From: Prevotella sp. CAG:732
GTDB lineage: Bacteria; Bacteroidota; Bacteroidia; Bacteroidales; Bacteroidaceae
Assembly (NCBI GenBank): GCA_000436035.1
Contig: FR893228.1
Coordinates: forward strand, 1 to 12,828
Length of the DNA stretch: 12,828 nt
Direction of reading: 5' to 3'
In this document: one piece after another, positions 1 to 5,302 of the stretch
How the letters are laid out: each line of letters begins with the position of its first letter
Position numbering within the stretch: position 1 is the first letter of the stretch
Notes under the pieces: model-generated
Seen by the model: only the letters and a program-made list of their open reading frames with translations
The model's database searches: none
Told to the model about the DNA's origin: nothing
Made by a program: the position numbers and the translations under genes

Positions 1-16
1 GTGACTCGAAATTAAT

Positions 17-187
17 TCAGCAGACCCTAACTAAAGAGAAAACTCTATAATTCCAATCAGGTTCTCCTATAATTATTGCATTACTCAGTTTTACAAACAT
101 TTTATCAGAATGATTGTCATCAATAGACTTAATATTTGAAGTACCAATTGCCTTCAACAATTCTTGAACAGATACATTAAATTCCAT
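17..187 (-). CDS. Small hypothetical protein, last visible ORF of the accessory cassette
   Basis: I do not recognise this 56-residue frame. It begins at ATG (187-185), 11 nt after the stop of the preceding gene, and ends at TGA (19-17). An upstream in-frame TTG at 208 would overlap the previous gene, so ATG 187 is preferred. The N-terminal half (MEFNVSVQELLKAIGTSNIKS) looks like one amphipathic helix followed by a short beta-rich stretch with GEPDWNYRVF. There is no signal peptide or membrane segment. Position and strand make it a likely co-transcribed member of the six-gene cassette. It is short and ends in a non-descript LVRVC tail, so it could be a gene truncated by a frameshift; only about 16 bases remain to the window edge, so this cannot be judged here. 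Confidence 0.5.
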   Translation of the reverse strand: MEFNVSVQELLKAIGTSNIKSIDDNHSDKMFVKLSNAIIIGEPDWNYRVFSLVRVC

Positions 188-198
188 CTTATTTACAA

Positions 199-894
199 TT
201 AACTCCAACTATAACGTTCATTTACTTTCTGATAATAATTGTCTACAATATCTCTAACATTAGAATGTGAAAGCATCTCAGATATTGATTGCATACATTT
301 ATTTTTATTGGCCTGTCTAAATTGTCCTTTAAAGAATTCCATATAAACATCACAAACCTGACTGGAAATGTCAGCAATCACAACTGGAGCCAAAGTAGTC
401 CCAGAATTCCGCCGATATTCCAGACACATATCGACAGCATACATTGTTGCAGACTTTTCCAAATCAGAGAGGAAAATATCATGTTTGAAATCACAAGATA
501 ATTTTTCTATATTACGAACAATATCTTGTTTAAAAGCTTCGCGCATGTCTGACAAATGAAACCAATCGTTTCCTGTTTGTTCATAGAAGGTGACCAAACC
601 TTCGTTTATTTTTTTCTGTCTTTCATCCATGCCACAGCAAAGATTATTCTTTACACCAGCCTCATAGTCTTTGGAAGAAATTTCCTCTATGCCATTTCTT
701 GTCATCGGAACATATATTCCATCCATAATCTTTACAATATATGCTGATGGGGTTCTTTTAACCAATTCACCCACCATTCCGTTCTTTGGATAGAAATTAT
801 GTTTAGCCCACTCATTTTTGTTGGCATATACCCCGTCTACATATTCTCTTGTAGTAGAAAGGCATTCTCCTTGGTCTATAATTCTAACATACAT
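199..894 (-). CDS. Hypothetical protein, 231 aa, accessory cassette
   Basis: I do not recognise the family. The ATG at 894 lies 4 nt after the TAA of the upstream gene, which implies translational coupling. The N-terminal part (about residues 1-75) is beta-rich and reads like a small binding domain (MYVRIIDQGECLS, then VGELVKRTPSAYIVKIMDGIYVPM). A Cys-Cys pair (NNLCCGM) sits near residue 86. The rest, about 90-231, is predicted mostly helical, with charged segments such as MREAFKQDIVRNIEKL and ISEMLSHSNVRDIVDNYYQKVNERY. No signal peptide, membrane segment or known catalytic motif is visible, so a soluble cytosolic protein is the safest reading. A/T-rich codon use matches the rest of the cassette and differs from the genes to the right of 4564. 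Confidence 0.75.
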   Translation of the reverse strand: MYVRIIDQGECLSTTREYVDGVYANKNEWAKHNFYPKNGMVGELVKRTPSAYIVKIMDGIYVPMTRNGIEEISSKDYEAGVKNNLCCGMDERQKKINEGLVTFYEQTGNDWFHLSDMREAFKQDIVRNIEKLSCDFKHDIFLSDLEKSATMYAVDMCLEYRRNSGTTLAPVVIADISSQVCDVYMEFFKGQFRQANKNKCMQSISEMLSHSNVRDIVDNYYQKVNERYSWS

Positions 895-898
895 AGTT

Positions 899-1942
899 TT
901 AATCTATTAAGTTTATATCTCTATGATAATAAAAAGGAAGAGGCAACGTATTACCATTGCATTCGGATATCACTACAACCTGGTTAAAAAATTGAAGTTC
1001 TACCCGTTGATTCGCTCCACCCCCAAAAATCTTATACGTTACAGCCTTACTCTTTACAGGACTGATAAATCTCAAATAAAGATCACGTTGACAAATGTTT
1101 GACTCTATTAAACGGGCATCTTGATTTGCCGTTTCAAACTCTGCAAACATTTTCAATACCATATTGTTTGTCGAGAGAGACTTAGCCAAGAAGCCTGTAA
1201 TATTATTATCTGTCAAGACAAATTTATCTACGAGTAAAGCATATAATAAGAGTACATCTTCCAATGTATATTCTCCGAATAGATGAGAATTTTTTATCTT
1301 TTGGTAATCACCATATCTTCGCTCCATAAGGAGTAATCCATATGTAGTTAAGCCGTTGTAATTGAAACTGCCCCAATTACCCTGATAGAACTTATTAAAC
1401 GCTTCGATTTCCTTTGCCCTAAACTGAGGTTTAGATTGAGATTGCCTATAACCATAAAGAGAGGAAAGATACGCATCATATTCATACCCTAATGGTGTAT
1501 TTGGCATCAATACTACAACTTTCCAAAAAGGACCATAGTTCCTTGACAAATGAAGGAAGCTCTTAACAAAATAATTATCAGCATATTCTTTAGCCAAAAG
1601 ACTATTAACAGCAAATATCCGTGACATGTATTTTACAAAAACACAGCGGTCATGATGTTTGTTAAGCTGCAATATTATCTCAGAATTATAACCTTGATTA
1701 TTTTCTTCACCATTTTCCAAAAACTTTCGTGGTATAACTAAAGGGGAAAAATTCTGCGTTCTAAAAAAGAAGTCAATAAAAACATCATCAATATAGTTTT
1801 CTATAACTTCTTTTTTAGAATTACTAACGACAACATTTCGATTCTCACCATACAAATCATCACCAGTAATCTCTAAATAATGATGGAAATGCAGGTCAGC
1901 AACCAATTTGTCTATAAGCTTATCAGAACGTATCATCCCCAT
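899..1942 (-). CDS. Hypothetical protein, about 347 aa, largest member of the accessory cassette
   Basis: I do not recognise the family. The open frame extends back to an ATG at 1981 (360 aa), but an in-frame ATG at 1942 forms a TAATG junction with the stop of the upstream gene (shared base 1942). That classic coupling arrangement is the reason for the chosen start. The protein is soluble-looking, with no signal peptide or membrane helix. It has helical N-terminal and central parts, two aromatic/Gly/Asn-rich stretches (LSSLYGYRQSQSKPQF and FYQGNWGSFNYNGLTTYG), a leucine-rich helix (LEDVLLLYALLVDKFVL), and a beta-rich C-terminus (YKIFGGGANQRVELQFFNQVVVISE). I see no nuclease, ATPase or protease motif. 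As the largest product of the operon it could be its main effector or scaffold, but that is speculation. Confidence 0.75.
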   Translation of the reverse strand: MGMIRSDKLIDKLVADLHFHHYLEITGDDLYGENRNVVVSNSKKEVIENYIDDVFIDFFFRTQNFSPLVIPRKFLENGEENNQGYNSEIILQLNKHHDRCVFVKYMSRIFAVNSLLAKEYADNYFVKSFLHLSRNYGPFWKVVVLMPNTPLGYEYDAYLSSLYGYRQSQSKPQFRAKEIEAFNKFYQGNWGSFNYNGLTTYGLLLMERRYGDYQKIKNSHLFGEYTLEDVLLLYALLVDKFVLTDNNITGFLAKSLSTNNMVLKMFAEFETANQDARLIESNICQRDLYLRFISPVKSKAVTYKIFGGGANQRVELQFFNQVVVISECNGNTLPLPFYYHRDINLID

Positions 1943-2256
1943 TAAATTAAAAATAGACAAGACGTGTCGAAGAGACGGCATAAGTCCCTTAGAATTTGCT
2001 TGTCATAAACAATAGGATTCAGGAAACCATCATATCTTATGATGCCATTCTCTGTAACAACAAGACCATTTGTTGACAAACGGTGTAATCCTAGTTTTAA
2101 CCCAAACTTAGAATACGTAATCTTTTCCGTATCAATAACAGCCTTTCCCACTAAACCATACTGTTTCTTAGCCAAAAAGATTAACTCCTGCAGACGAAGC
2201 ATGGTTGCATCGTTTGCAACTCCTTTCACACCATAAGTTTTTTCTATTGTAATCAT
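1942..2256 (-). CDS. Hypothetical protein, 104 aa, accessory cassette
   Basis: I do not recognise the family. The ATG at 2256 overlaps the stop of the upstream gene as ATGA, and its own stop overlaps the next start as TAATG, so it is translationally coupled on both sides. The protein is small and soluble. A helical region (about residues 17-35, TMLRLQELIFLAKKQYGLV) is followed by a run resembling the wing of a winged-helix fold (KFGLKLGLHRLSTNGLVVTENGIIRYDG, about 50-78). A small wHTH or adaptor domain is therefore possible, but it is only a shape impression and there is no recognised signature. Such tight packing usually means the products are made in fixed proportion and may form a complex. 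Confidence 0.7.
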   Translation of the reverse strand: MITIEKTYGVKGVANDATMLRLQELIFLAKKQYGLVGKAVIDTEKITYSKFGLKLGLHRLSTNGLVVTENGIIRYDGFLNPIVYDKQILRDLCRLFDTSCLFLI

Positions 2257-2621
2257 ACAAATCTTGGATAAATCAAATTATACAACTGAATATTATCTGG
2301 AACAGAAGGGGGCATAAGTCCCACATAATCTAAAGTTTTATTCCAAAAAGAACACTTTAAGTTACTTCCATAACGATACACTATATTGCCATATTCCTTA
2401 TAGAAATTTGGAAATATCAAACCAGACATTTCCATCAAATCTGGGTTATAAGATTTTCCAAAATCTATCTTGTCTTTACCTATCTTTATATATGGAGTTG
2501 GATTATCTGCCAAAGCAATACCATTTTCCAAGATACCAGATAAGTGCATACATGCAGCAGAAGTTATATGTCTAACGGAAGCATCCAGCTCAATAGCAAT
2601 ATCATTAAAATCTATATACAT
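2253..2621 (-). CDS. Hypothetical protein, 122 aa, accessory cassette
   Basis: I do not recognise the family. The start ATG at 2621 lies 8 nt after the stop of the TerB-like gene and the gene ends in an ATGA overlap with the next one. Visible features are an acidic beta-start (MYIDFNDIAIELD), a helix with His and Cys (VRHITSAACMHLSGIL), a basic/acidic turn (KIGKDKIDFGKS), and an aromatic-rich C-terminal half (GLIFPNFYKEYGNIVYRYG, then SVPDNIQLYNLIYPRF). No signal peptide, membrane helix or known catalytic motif is seen. It sits second in the operon, just after the TerB-like protein, so interaction between the two is a reasonable guess but not shown by the sequence. Confidence 0.7.
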   Translation of the reverse strand: MYIDFNDIAIELDASVRHITSAACMHLSGILENGIALADNPTPYIKIGKDKIDFGKSYNPDLMEMSGLIFPNFYKEYGNIVYRYGSNLKCSFWNKTLDYVGLMPPSVPDNIQLYNLIYPRFV

Positions 2622-2629
2622 ATCATCGA

Positions 2630-3001
2630 CTAATTATTCTTCCAAAAAGTAATAGCTTCGCCAATATTCATCGCTGGTAAATTTGCTAATGTAGAAATCA
2701 ACCTCCATAAAGTGACCTCGGAATCTGCAATTTCACCGTCAGCAGCCATAATTGTTGCCAAATAACCTGTTACATATTTTTTCTGCTCTTGATTCATTGC
2801 AGAAATAACAGCAATTGCATGTCCAAAATCCAAAGCATCCGCCAAATTCCAGAAATCCATACCAGCATCAGGATTTACTCCAAACTTAACCATTTCAAGT
2901 GCCATTACAGACAATTCTGATTTTTCTACTTTTCCATCAACAGCAACCATTGCCTTTGCTAACTTTACAATAGCAGATAATTCCAAACCATTAAATTGCA
3001 T
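2630..3001 (-). CDS. TerB-like (tellurite-resistance/stress domain) protein, first gene of the cassette
   Basis: From ATG 3001 the product is 123 residues and consists essentially of one helical TerB-type domain. It carries two Asp-Gly acidic turns followed by Glu/Ser-Glu helix starts: AVDGKVEKSEL (about 20-30) and AADGEIADSEV (about 86-96). In TerB-family proteins such paired acidic turns are the hallmark and are thought to bind divalent metal. TerB domains occur in stress and phage-related gene clusters, but their biochemical role is poorly known. The frame is open further upstream to a GTG at 3244 (204 aa), through a region that is also a strong hairpin. I prefer 3001 because the domain starts there and the upstream residues look unlike it. 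It is the first gene after the cassette promoter (3332-3363). Confidence 0.75.
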   Translation of the reverse strand: MQFNGLELSAIVKLAKAMVAVDGKVEKSELSVMALEMVKFGVNPDAGMDFWNLADALDFGHAIAVISAMNQEQKKYVTGYLATIMAADGEIADSEVTLWRLISTLANLPAMNIGEAITFWKNN

Positions 3002-3064
3002 AGTTATAATTACATTACACAACTTGTTCCCAGAAGTTGCATTAGTTATTAAAGTTATTATGAA

Positions 3065-3147
3065 TTGGCGTGGGACTATTGCCTTTTCGCCAGAATAGAG
3101 GTTGTGGAAGGACCTATCTGCTAGCATAGGACAATAGCCCACGCCAA
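3065..3147. repeat. Large imperfect inverted repeat with a 16-bp stem
   Basis: The arm TTGGCGTGGG-A-CTATTG (3065-3081) pairs with CAATAG-CCCACGCCAA (3132-3147), giving 16 bp with a single bulged A at 3075. The 50-nt interior contains CCTAT/ATAGG (3113-3117 with 3126-3130), which makes a nested side stem around a GCTAGC palindrome. The G/C-rich arms stand out from the A/T-rich surroundings. It could fold as RNA in the operon leader, or be a very short MITE-like or REP-like element. No target-site duplication is obvious at the edges. Confidence 0.7.
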
Positions 3148-3236
3148 AAGGGTATATCATTCCTTTTCCATTTTGAAAAGGATACAATAATCCTAAAGGC
3201 GTGAGAATACTGTTCACTATCCAAGCAGATTTCGAA

Positions 3237-3254
3237 ACTTCCACATTTCTATTC
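3237..3254. repeat. Direct repeat, copy 1 (17 of 18 bases identical)
   Basis: ACTTCCACATTTCTATTC here matches ACTTCCACATTCCTATTC at 3453-3470 with one difference, in the same orientation. The two copies flank the cassette promoter. On the minus strand both read GAATAGRAATGTGGAAGT. Confidence 0.6.
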
Positions 3255-3331
3255 TAGGATAACGTTCAATACGCTCATTCATTTGAGTCTTCATCGCAGC
3301 CGTTCTTTTCCGTCTGCTCCAACTCTGACCG

Positions 3332-3363
3332 CAAAAGTAAGCAATATTCTTGATACTGCCAAA
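3332..3363 (-). promoter_or_regulatory. Bacteroidota promoter of the accessory cassette
   Basis: On the minus strand TTTG (3363-3360) and TACTTTTG (3339-3332) are 20 bp apart, a close match to the primary-sigma promoter of Bacteroidota. Transcription would begin near 3325 and run left through the leader into the TerB-like gene and the downstream ORFs. Confidence 0.7.
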
Positions 3364-3414
3364 CTTTTTGCCTTTTTTTTATCGTTAGGGCTCGATTTTT
3401 CTCAAAAGGATAAG

Positions 3415-3488
3415 AAAAAGGCATCGGATGCCGCCACTGCCGAAAAGATAACACTTCCACATTCCTATTCCATGACGGCTCCGATGCC
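3415..3488 (-). terminator. Intrinsic terminator of the exported-protein gene
   Basis: GGCATCGGA-T-GCCG (3420-3433) pairs with CGGCTCCGATGCC (3476-3488), 13 bp with one bulged T. On the minus strand the hairpin is followed by TTTTTCTT (from 3419 leftward). It lies 38 nt past the stop at 3527. The apical loop is long, about 40 nt, and contains copy 2 of the 18-bp direct repeat. Confidence 0.65.
3453..3470. repeat. Direct repeat, copy 2
   Basis: This is the partner of the copy at 3237-3254, with 17 of 18 bases the same. It lies in the loop of the terminator hairpin, so one of the two copies may have arisen when the cassette or its leader was joined to this place. Confidence 0.6.
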
Positions 3489-3526
3489 TATATAATACCT
3501 AAAACTTTCCTATCTTCCTTTTCCGT

Positions 3527-3868
3527 TTAGTTCTTCACCACCGTCCCCTTTCTGGCATTCACCGTAAAATTACCAAGGGATGTCTTGACTTTATAAACGC
3601 CATTCTTTGATGATAACAGCATTGCCGATATTCCCATAAAGCTGACGCCGCCATCCTTCTTCTCTATGGTGTACTTTCCGAAAGGAGTAGCTACGATAAT
3701 ATGGTGCTTGGTGTTTTCAACTACGCCATACACCGTGCCGGATGGAGCCTGCTTCACCTGCTCGGCTACACTCTTTACGGCATTTGCCACATCGGTGTTG
3801 TTACTCTTTGCAAAACTGGTTGTGGTGGCAGCTACTACCATCATCAACGAAATCATAATCTTCTTCAT
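3527..3868 (-). CDS. Small exported protein of unknown function, 113 aa
   Basis: The N-terminus (MKKIMISLMMVVAATTTSFA, then KS) is a clear signal peptide with a likely signal peptidase I cut after Ala20, so the mature protein is about 93 residues in the periplasm or outside. A short helix (about 25-40, DVANAVKSVAEQVKQ) is followed by a beta-rich region. Two segments resemble each other: IIVATPFGKYTIEKKDGG (57-74) and YKVKTSLGNFTVNARKGT (92-109), sharing T-x-x-G-x-aromatic-T-I/V, so there are probably two beta-hairpin repeats. No cysteine or lipobox is present. I do not recognise a named family. It has its own promoter (3950-3981) and terminator and appears monocistronic. Confidence 0.8.
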   Translation of the reverse strand: MKKIMISLMMVVAATTTSFAKSNNTDVANAVKSVAEQVKQAPSGTVYGVVENTKHHIIVATPFGKYTIEKKDGGVSFMGISAMLLSSKNGVYKVKTSLGNFTVNARKGTVVKN

Positions 3869-3949
3869 ACCGATTATATATTAAAAGGGTTATACTTCAT
3901 TTTCCTCGTTCCACGATTCTTTCTTTCCATCGCTTCTCGATTACGAGTG

Positions 3950-3981
3950 CAAAAGTAAGAAGATTATTTCTATCCTCCAAA
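3950..3981 (-). promoter_or_regulatory. Bacteroidota promoter of the exported-protein gene
   Basis: On the minus strand TTTG (3981-3978) and TACTTTTG (3957-3950) are separated by 20 bp. The predicted transcript starts near 3943, leaving a leader of about 75 nt before the ATG at 3868. Confidence 0.7.
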
Positions 3982-4030
3982 TATCCAAACTTGCCTTGTA
4001 TGAAATGCCGGGCTGAATGTACCAAATGAC

Positions 4031-4069
4031 AAAACGGATGCTTGACATTACTCATCAAGCATCCGTTTT
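4031..4069. repeat. Perfect 15-bp inverted repeat, terminator-like hairpin
   Basis: AAAACGGATGCTTGA (4031-4045) and TCAAGCATCCGTTTT (4055-4069) pair perfectly around a 9-nt loop. Arms bounded by A4 and T4 resemble a bidirectional terminator, but no recognised gene on either strand runs into it, because both neighbours are transcribed away from it. Confidence 0.75.
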
Positions 4070-4250
4070 AACCCACATTGCAGCAGCCTTTGGTGAAAAA
4101 CTTAAAGATTCCTAACGAAATCCTAGATTTTGGCAGTTTTCTGCCAATTTCCTAGCTGCTTTTGCATAAAGATTTCTAATTTGCGACGAATTTTCTCCAT
4201 ACAAGTTCCCTAAAACCAGGAGAGAAAGAGGACAATTCCCAGAAAAAGTA

Positions 4251-4313
4251 CGATGAAGCCCAAGGAAAAACATGATAAGCCCCAAGGAAAAGTATGATAA
4301 GCCTAAGGAAATG
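4251..4313. repeat. Tandem repeat family A, three units of 20-22 bp
   Basis: Units at 4251-4270, 4271-4292 and 4293-4313 share the core ATGATAAGCCYYAAGGAAA (the first unit has GATGAAGCCC). The period of about two helical turns continues directly into family B, so the seven units form one array. Confidence 0.7.
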
Positions 4314-4403
4314 AGTTAATCATAAGCTTTAACTAGTTAATCACAATACTATAACTAACTAAACACAAGCTTTAACTAGCTAATCACAACTTATGATTAA
4401 CTC
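4314..4403. repeat. Tandem repeat family B, four iteron-like units of 21-22 bp
   Basis: Units at 4314-4334, 4335-4356, 4357-4377 and 4378-4398 share AGTTAATCACAAGCTTTAAC with a few changes each. The outer ends also form a perfect 14-bp inverted repeat, GAGTTAATCATAAG (4313-4326) with CTTATGATTAACTC (4390-4403), and a palindrome TTAACTAGTTAA lies at 4329-4340. Phased repeats with a 21-bp period are typical of cooperative protein-binding sites such as operators or iterons. The array ends about 100 bp before the promoter of the HU-like gene. Confidence 0.7.
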
Positions 4404-4505
4404 TATCTCCTAGGAATAACAGGTTTATTTCCTATCGTTATATACTTTATATCATATACTTACAAGGTTATTCATCAGGGAAAAGCAAACTTTTCGCAAG
4501 AAACT

Positions 4506-4536
4506 TTTGCTTTTTCTGAAAATAATCGTACCTTTG
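4506..4536 (+). promoter_or_regulatory. Bacteroidota promoter of the HU-like gene
   Basis: TTTG (4506-4509) and TACCTTTG (4529-4536) are 19 bp apart. The predicted start near 4543 gives a leader of about 20 nt. Confidence 0.75.
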
Positions 4537-4563
4537 TGGGTACATTACTAAAAATAAGAATCT

Positions 4564-5193
4564 ATGGCAAATTACGTAAAGCAAGAATTGCCTAATCTCA
4601 ACGGTAAGGGAGAGGACAGAAGTTATTATCGCATCCTGAAAAGAGGAAATGTAAACAACGAGCAACTGATCGACCGCATTTGCAATGTCGGCGGCAGCAG
4701 CCTGAGCCGTGGAGCCATCATCCACGTCCTCACTACCGTGGCGGAGGAGATGGCACGCCAGTTGGCAGACGGTTATTCGGTGACCCTCGATGGCATCGGC
4801 ACCTTCTCAGCCACCATCGGCGTGAAGGAAGGCAAGGAACAAGATACATTTTATGGAGAGGAAGTAAAACGAAACGCCAAGAGCTTGGAGGTGAAGAACG
4901 TGACCTTCCGCTCCGACAAGGAATTGGTAAAGGAAGTAAACAGACGATGCGACCTGAAGCGAGCCGGTGTCTTCCAAATCCATCGCTCTAAATATAATAA
5001 GGAGGAGCGACTGAAGTTGGCTCTCGACTATCTGTCTTCCCACTCCGTGATGCGTATCCAAGACTATGTGGAGCTGACCGGCTTGTCTCGCACCTCTGCC
5101 ACCCTGGAACTGAAGGAGTTTCGCGAGAACCCTGAGTCGGGAATCACTTTCAACGGCAGAGGCACAACAAAGGTTTATATCAAGAGGGGATAG
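4564..5193 (+). CDS. HU-family DNA-binding protein with C-terminal winged-helix domain
   Basis: This 209-residue protein has an HU/IHF-like fold at about residues 17-130. It includes the dimerisation helices (NNEQLIDRICNVGGSSLSRGAIIHVLTTVAEEMARQL) and the beta-turn DGIGTFSATIGV (76-87), the position where HU proteins carry DGFGTF. The N-terminal YRILKRGNVNNEQL start is typical of the Bacteroidota HU variant fused to extra domains (HU-HIG type). Residues about 145-209 form a second, helical then beta-hairpin unit (KEERLKLALDYLSSH, VMRIQDYVELTGLSRTSATLEL, ITFNGRGTTKVYIKRG) that reads as a winged helix. The protein should bend or bridge DNA and add sequence selectivity through the wHTH; it probably acts as nucleoid or regulatory protein. 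It has its own promoter, and the 21-bp repeats upstream are plausible binding sites. The family call is confident, the target is not known. Confidence 0.9.
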   Translation: MANYVKQELPNLNGKGEDRSYYRILKRGNVNNEQLIDRICNVGGSSLSRGAIIHVLTTVAEEMARQLADGYSVTLDGIGTFSATIGVKEGKEQDTFYGEEVKRNAKSLEVKNVTFRSDKELVKEVNRRCDLKRAGVFQIHRSKYNKEERLKLALDYLSSHSVMRIQDYVELTGLSRTSATLELKEFRENPESGITFNGRGTTKVYIKRG

Positions 5194-5240
5194 AAAATGG
5201 GAAAAATGTCCTTTCTGACCAAGGATATACCCCCAAAAGC

Positions 5241-5271
5241 TTTGTTCATCCAATAATTATTCGTACTTTTG
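5241..5271 (+). promoter_or_regulatory. Bacteroidota promoter of the antiporter gene
   Basis: TTTG (5241-5244) and TACTTTTG (5264-5271) are 19 bp apart. The start of transcription is expected near 5278, with about 25 nt of leader before the ATG at 5303. Confidence 0.75.
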
Positions 5272-5302
5272 CAGTCGCAATCATAACTAAAGTATAAAGC
5301 CT

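Larger units (their letters stand above)
3002..3325 (-). promoter_or_regulatory. Long structured 5' leader of the accessory cassette
   Basis: If the promoter at 3332-3363 starts transcription near 3325, the mRNA has about 320 nt before the TerB-like start at 3001. On the minus strand, in order, it holds: a 25-codon ORF (3294-3217, MKTQMNERIERYPRIEMWKF...); a hairpin with 8-bp arms (3182-3161, loop CAAAATGG region); a large hairpin (3147-3065); and a hairpin with 6-bp arms (3039-3020) just before the start. There is no U-run after any of them, so they are not simple terminators. The leader could be a cis-regulatory RNA, a short mobile repeat, or an N-terminal extension of the TerB gene, since one frame stays open from GTG 3244. 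No known riboswitch core is recognised. Confidence 0.45.
3869..4563. other. Gene-poor divergent intergenic region, about 695 bp
   Basis: It lies between the exported-protein gene (left) and the HU-like gene (right). Besides the two promoters it contains a 15-bp perfect inverted repeat (4031-4069), a small TTGGCAG-TTTT-CTGCCAA hairpin (4130-4147), a tandem-repeat array (4251-4403) and an A/T-rich stretch (about 4425-4465). On the plus strand one frame from ATG 4026 reads 29 codons, TAA (4113), 17 codons, TAA (4167), 28 codons, TGA (4254), which may be a decayed ORF. I see no convincing intact gene. Confidence 0.6.

Noticed and set aside
1942..1981. Possible frameshift joining the 104-aa and 347-aa genes
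   Set aside because: The TAATG junction at 1944-1940 gives a normal coupled start, so two separate genes explain the overlap without a frameshift.
3002..3325. Retron-like non-coding RNA
   Set aside because: The leader is hairpin-rich, but no reverse transcriptase is encoded in the window and the typical msr/msd layout cannot be made out.
3275..3460. Minus-strand frame of 61 codons upstream of the cassette
   Set aside because: It spans the strong promoter at 3332-3363 and starts within the terminator loop; composition is not protein-like. It probably only reflects the duplicated GTGGAAGT word.
3898..4056. Minus-strand frame of about 52 codons starting MSNVKHPF
   Set aside because: It crosses the promoter of the exported-protein gene (3950-3981) and one arm of the perfect hairpin, and has no promoter of its own.
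4251..4403. CRISPR array
   Set aside because: Units of about 21 bp follow each other directly with no unique spacers, and there are no cas genes.
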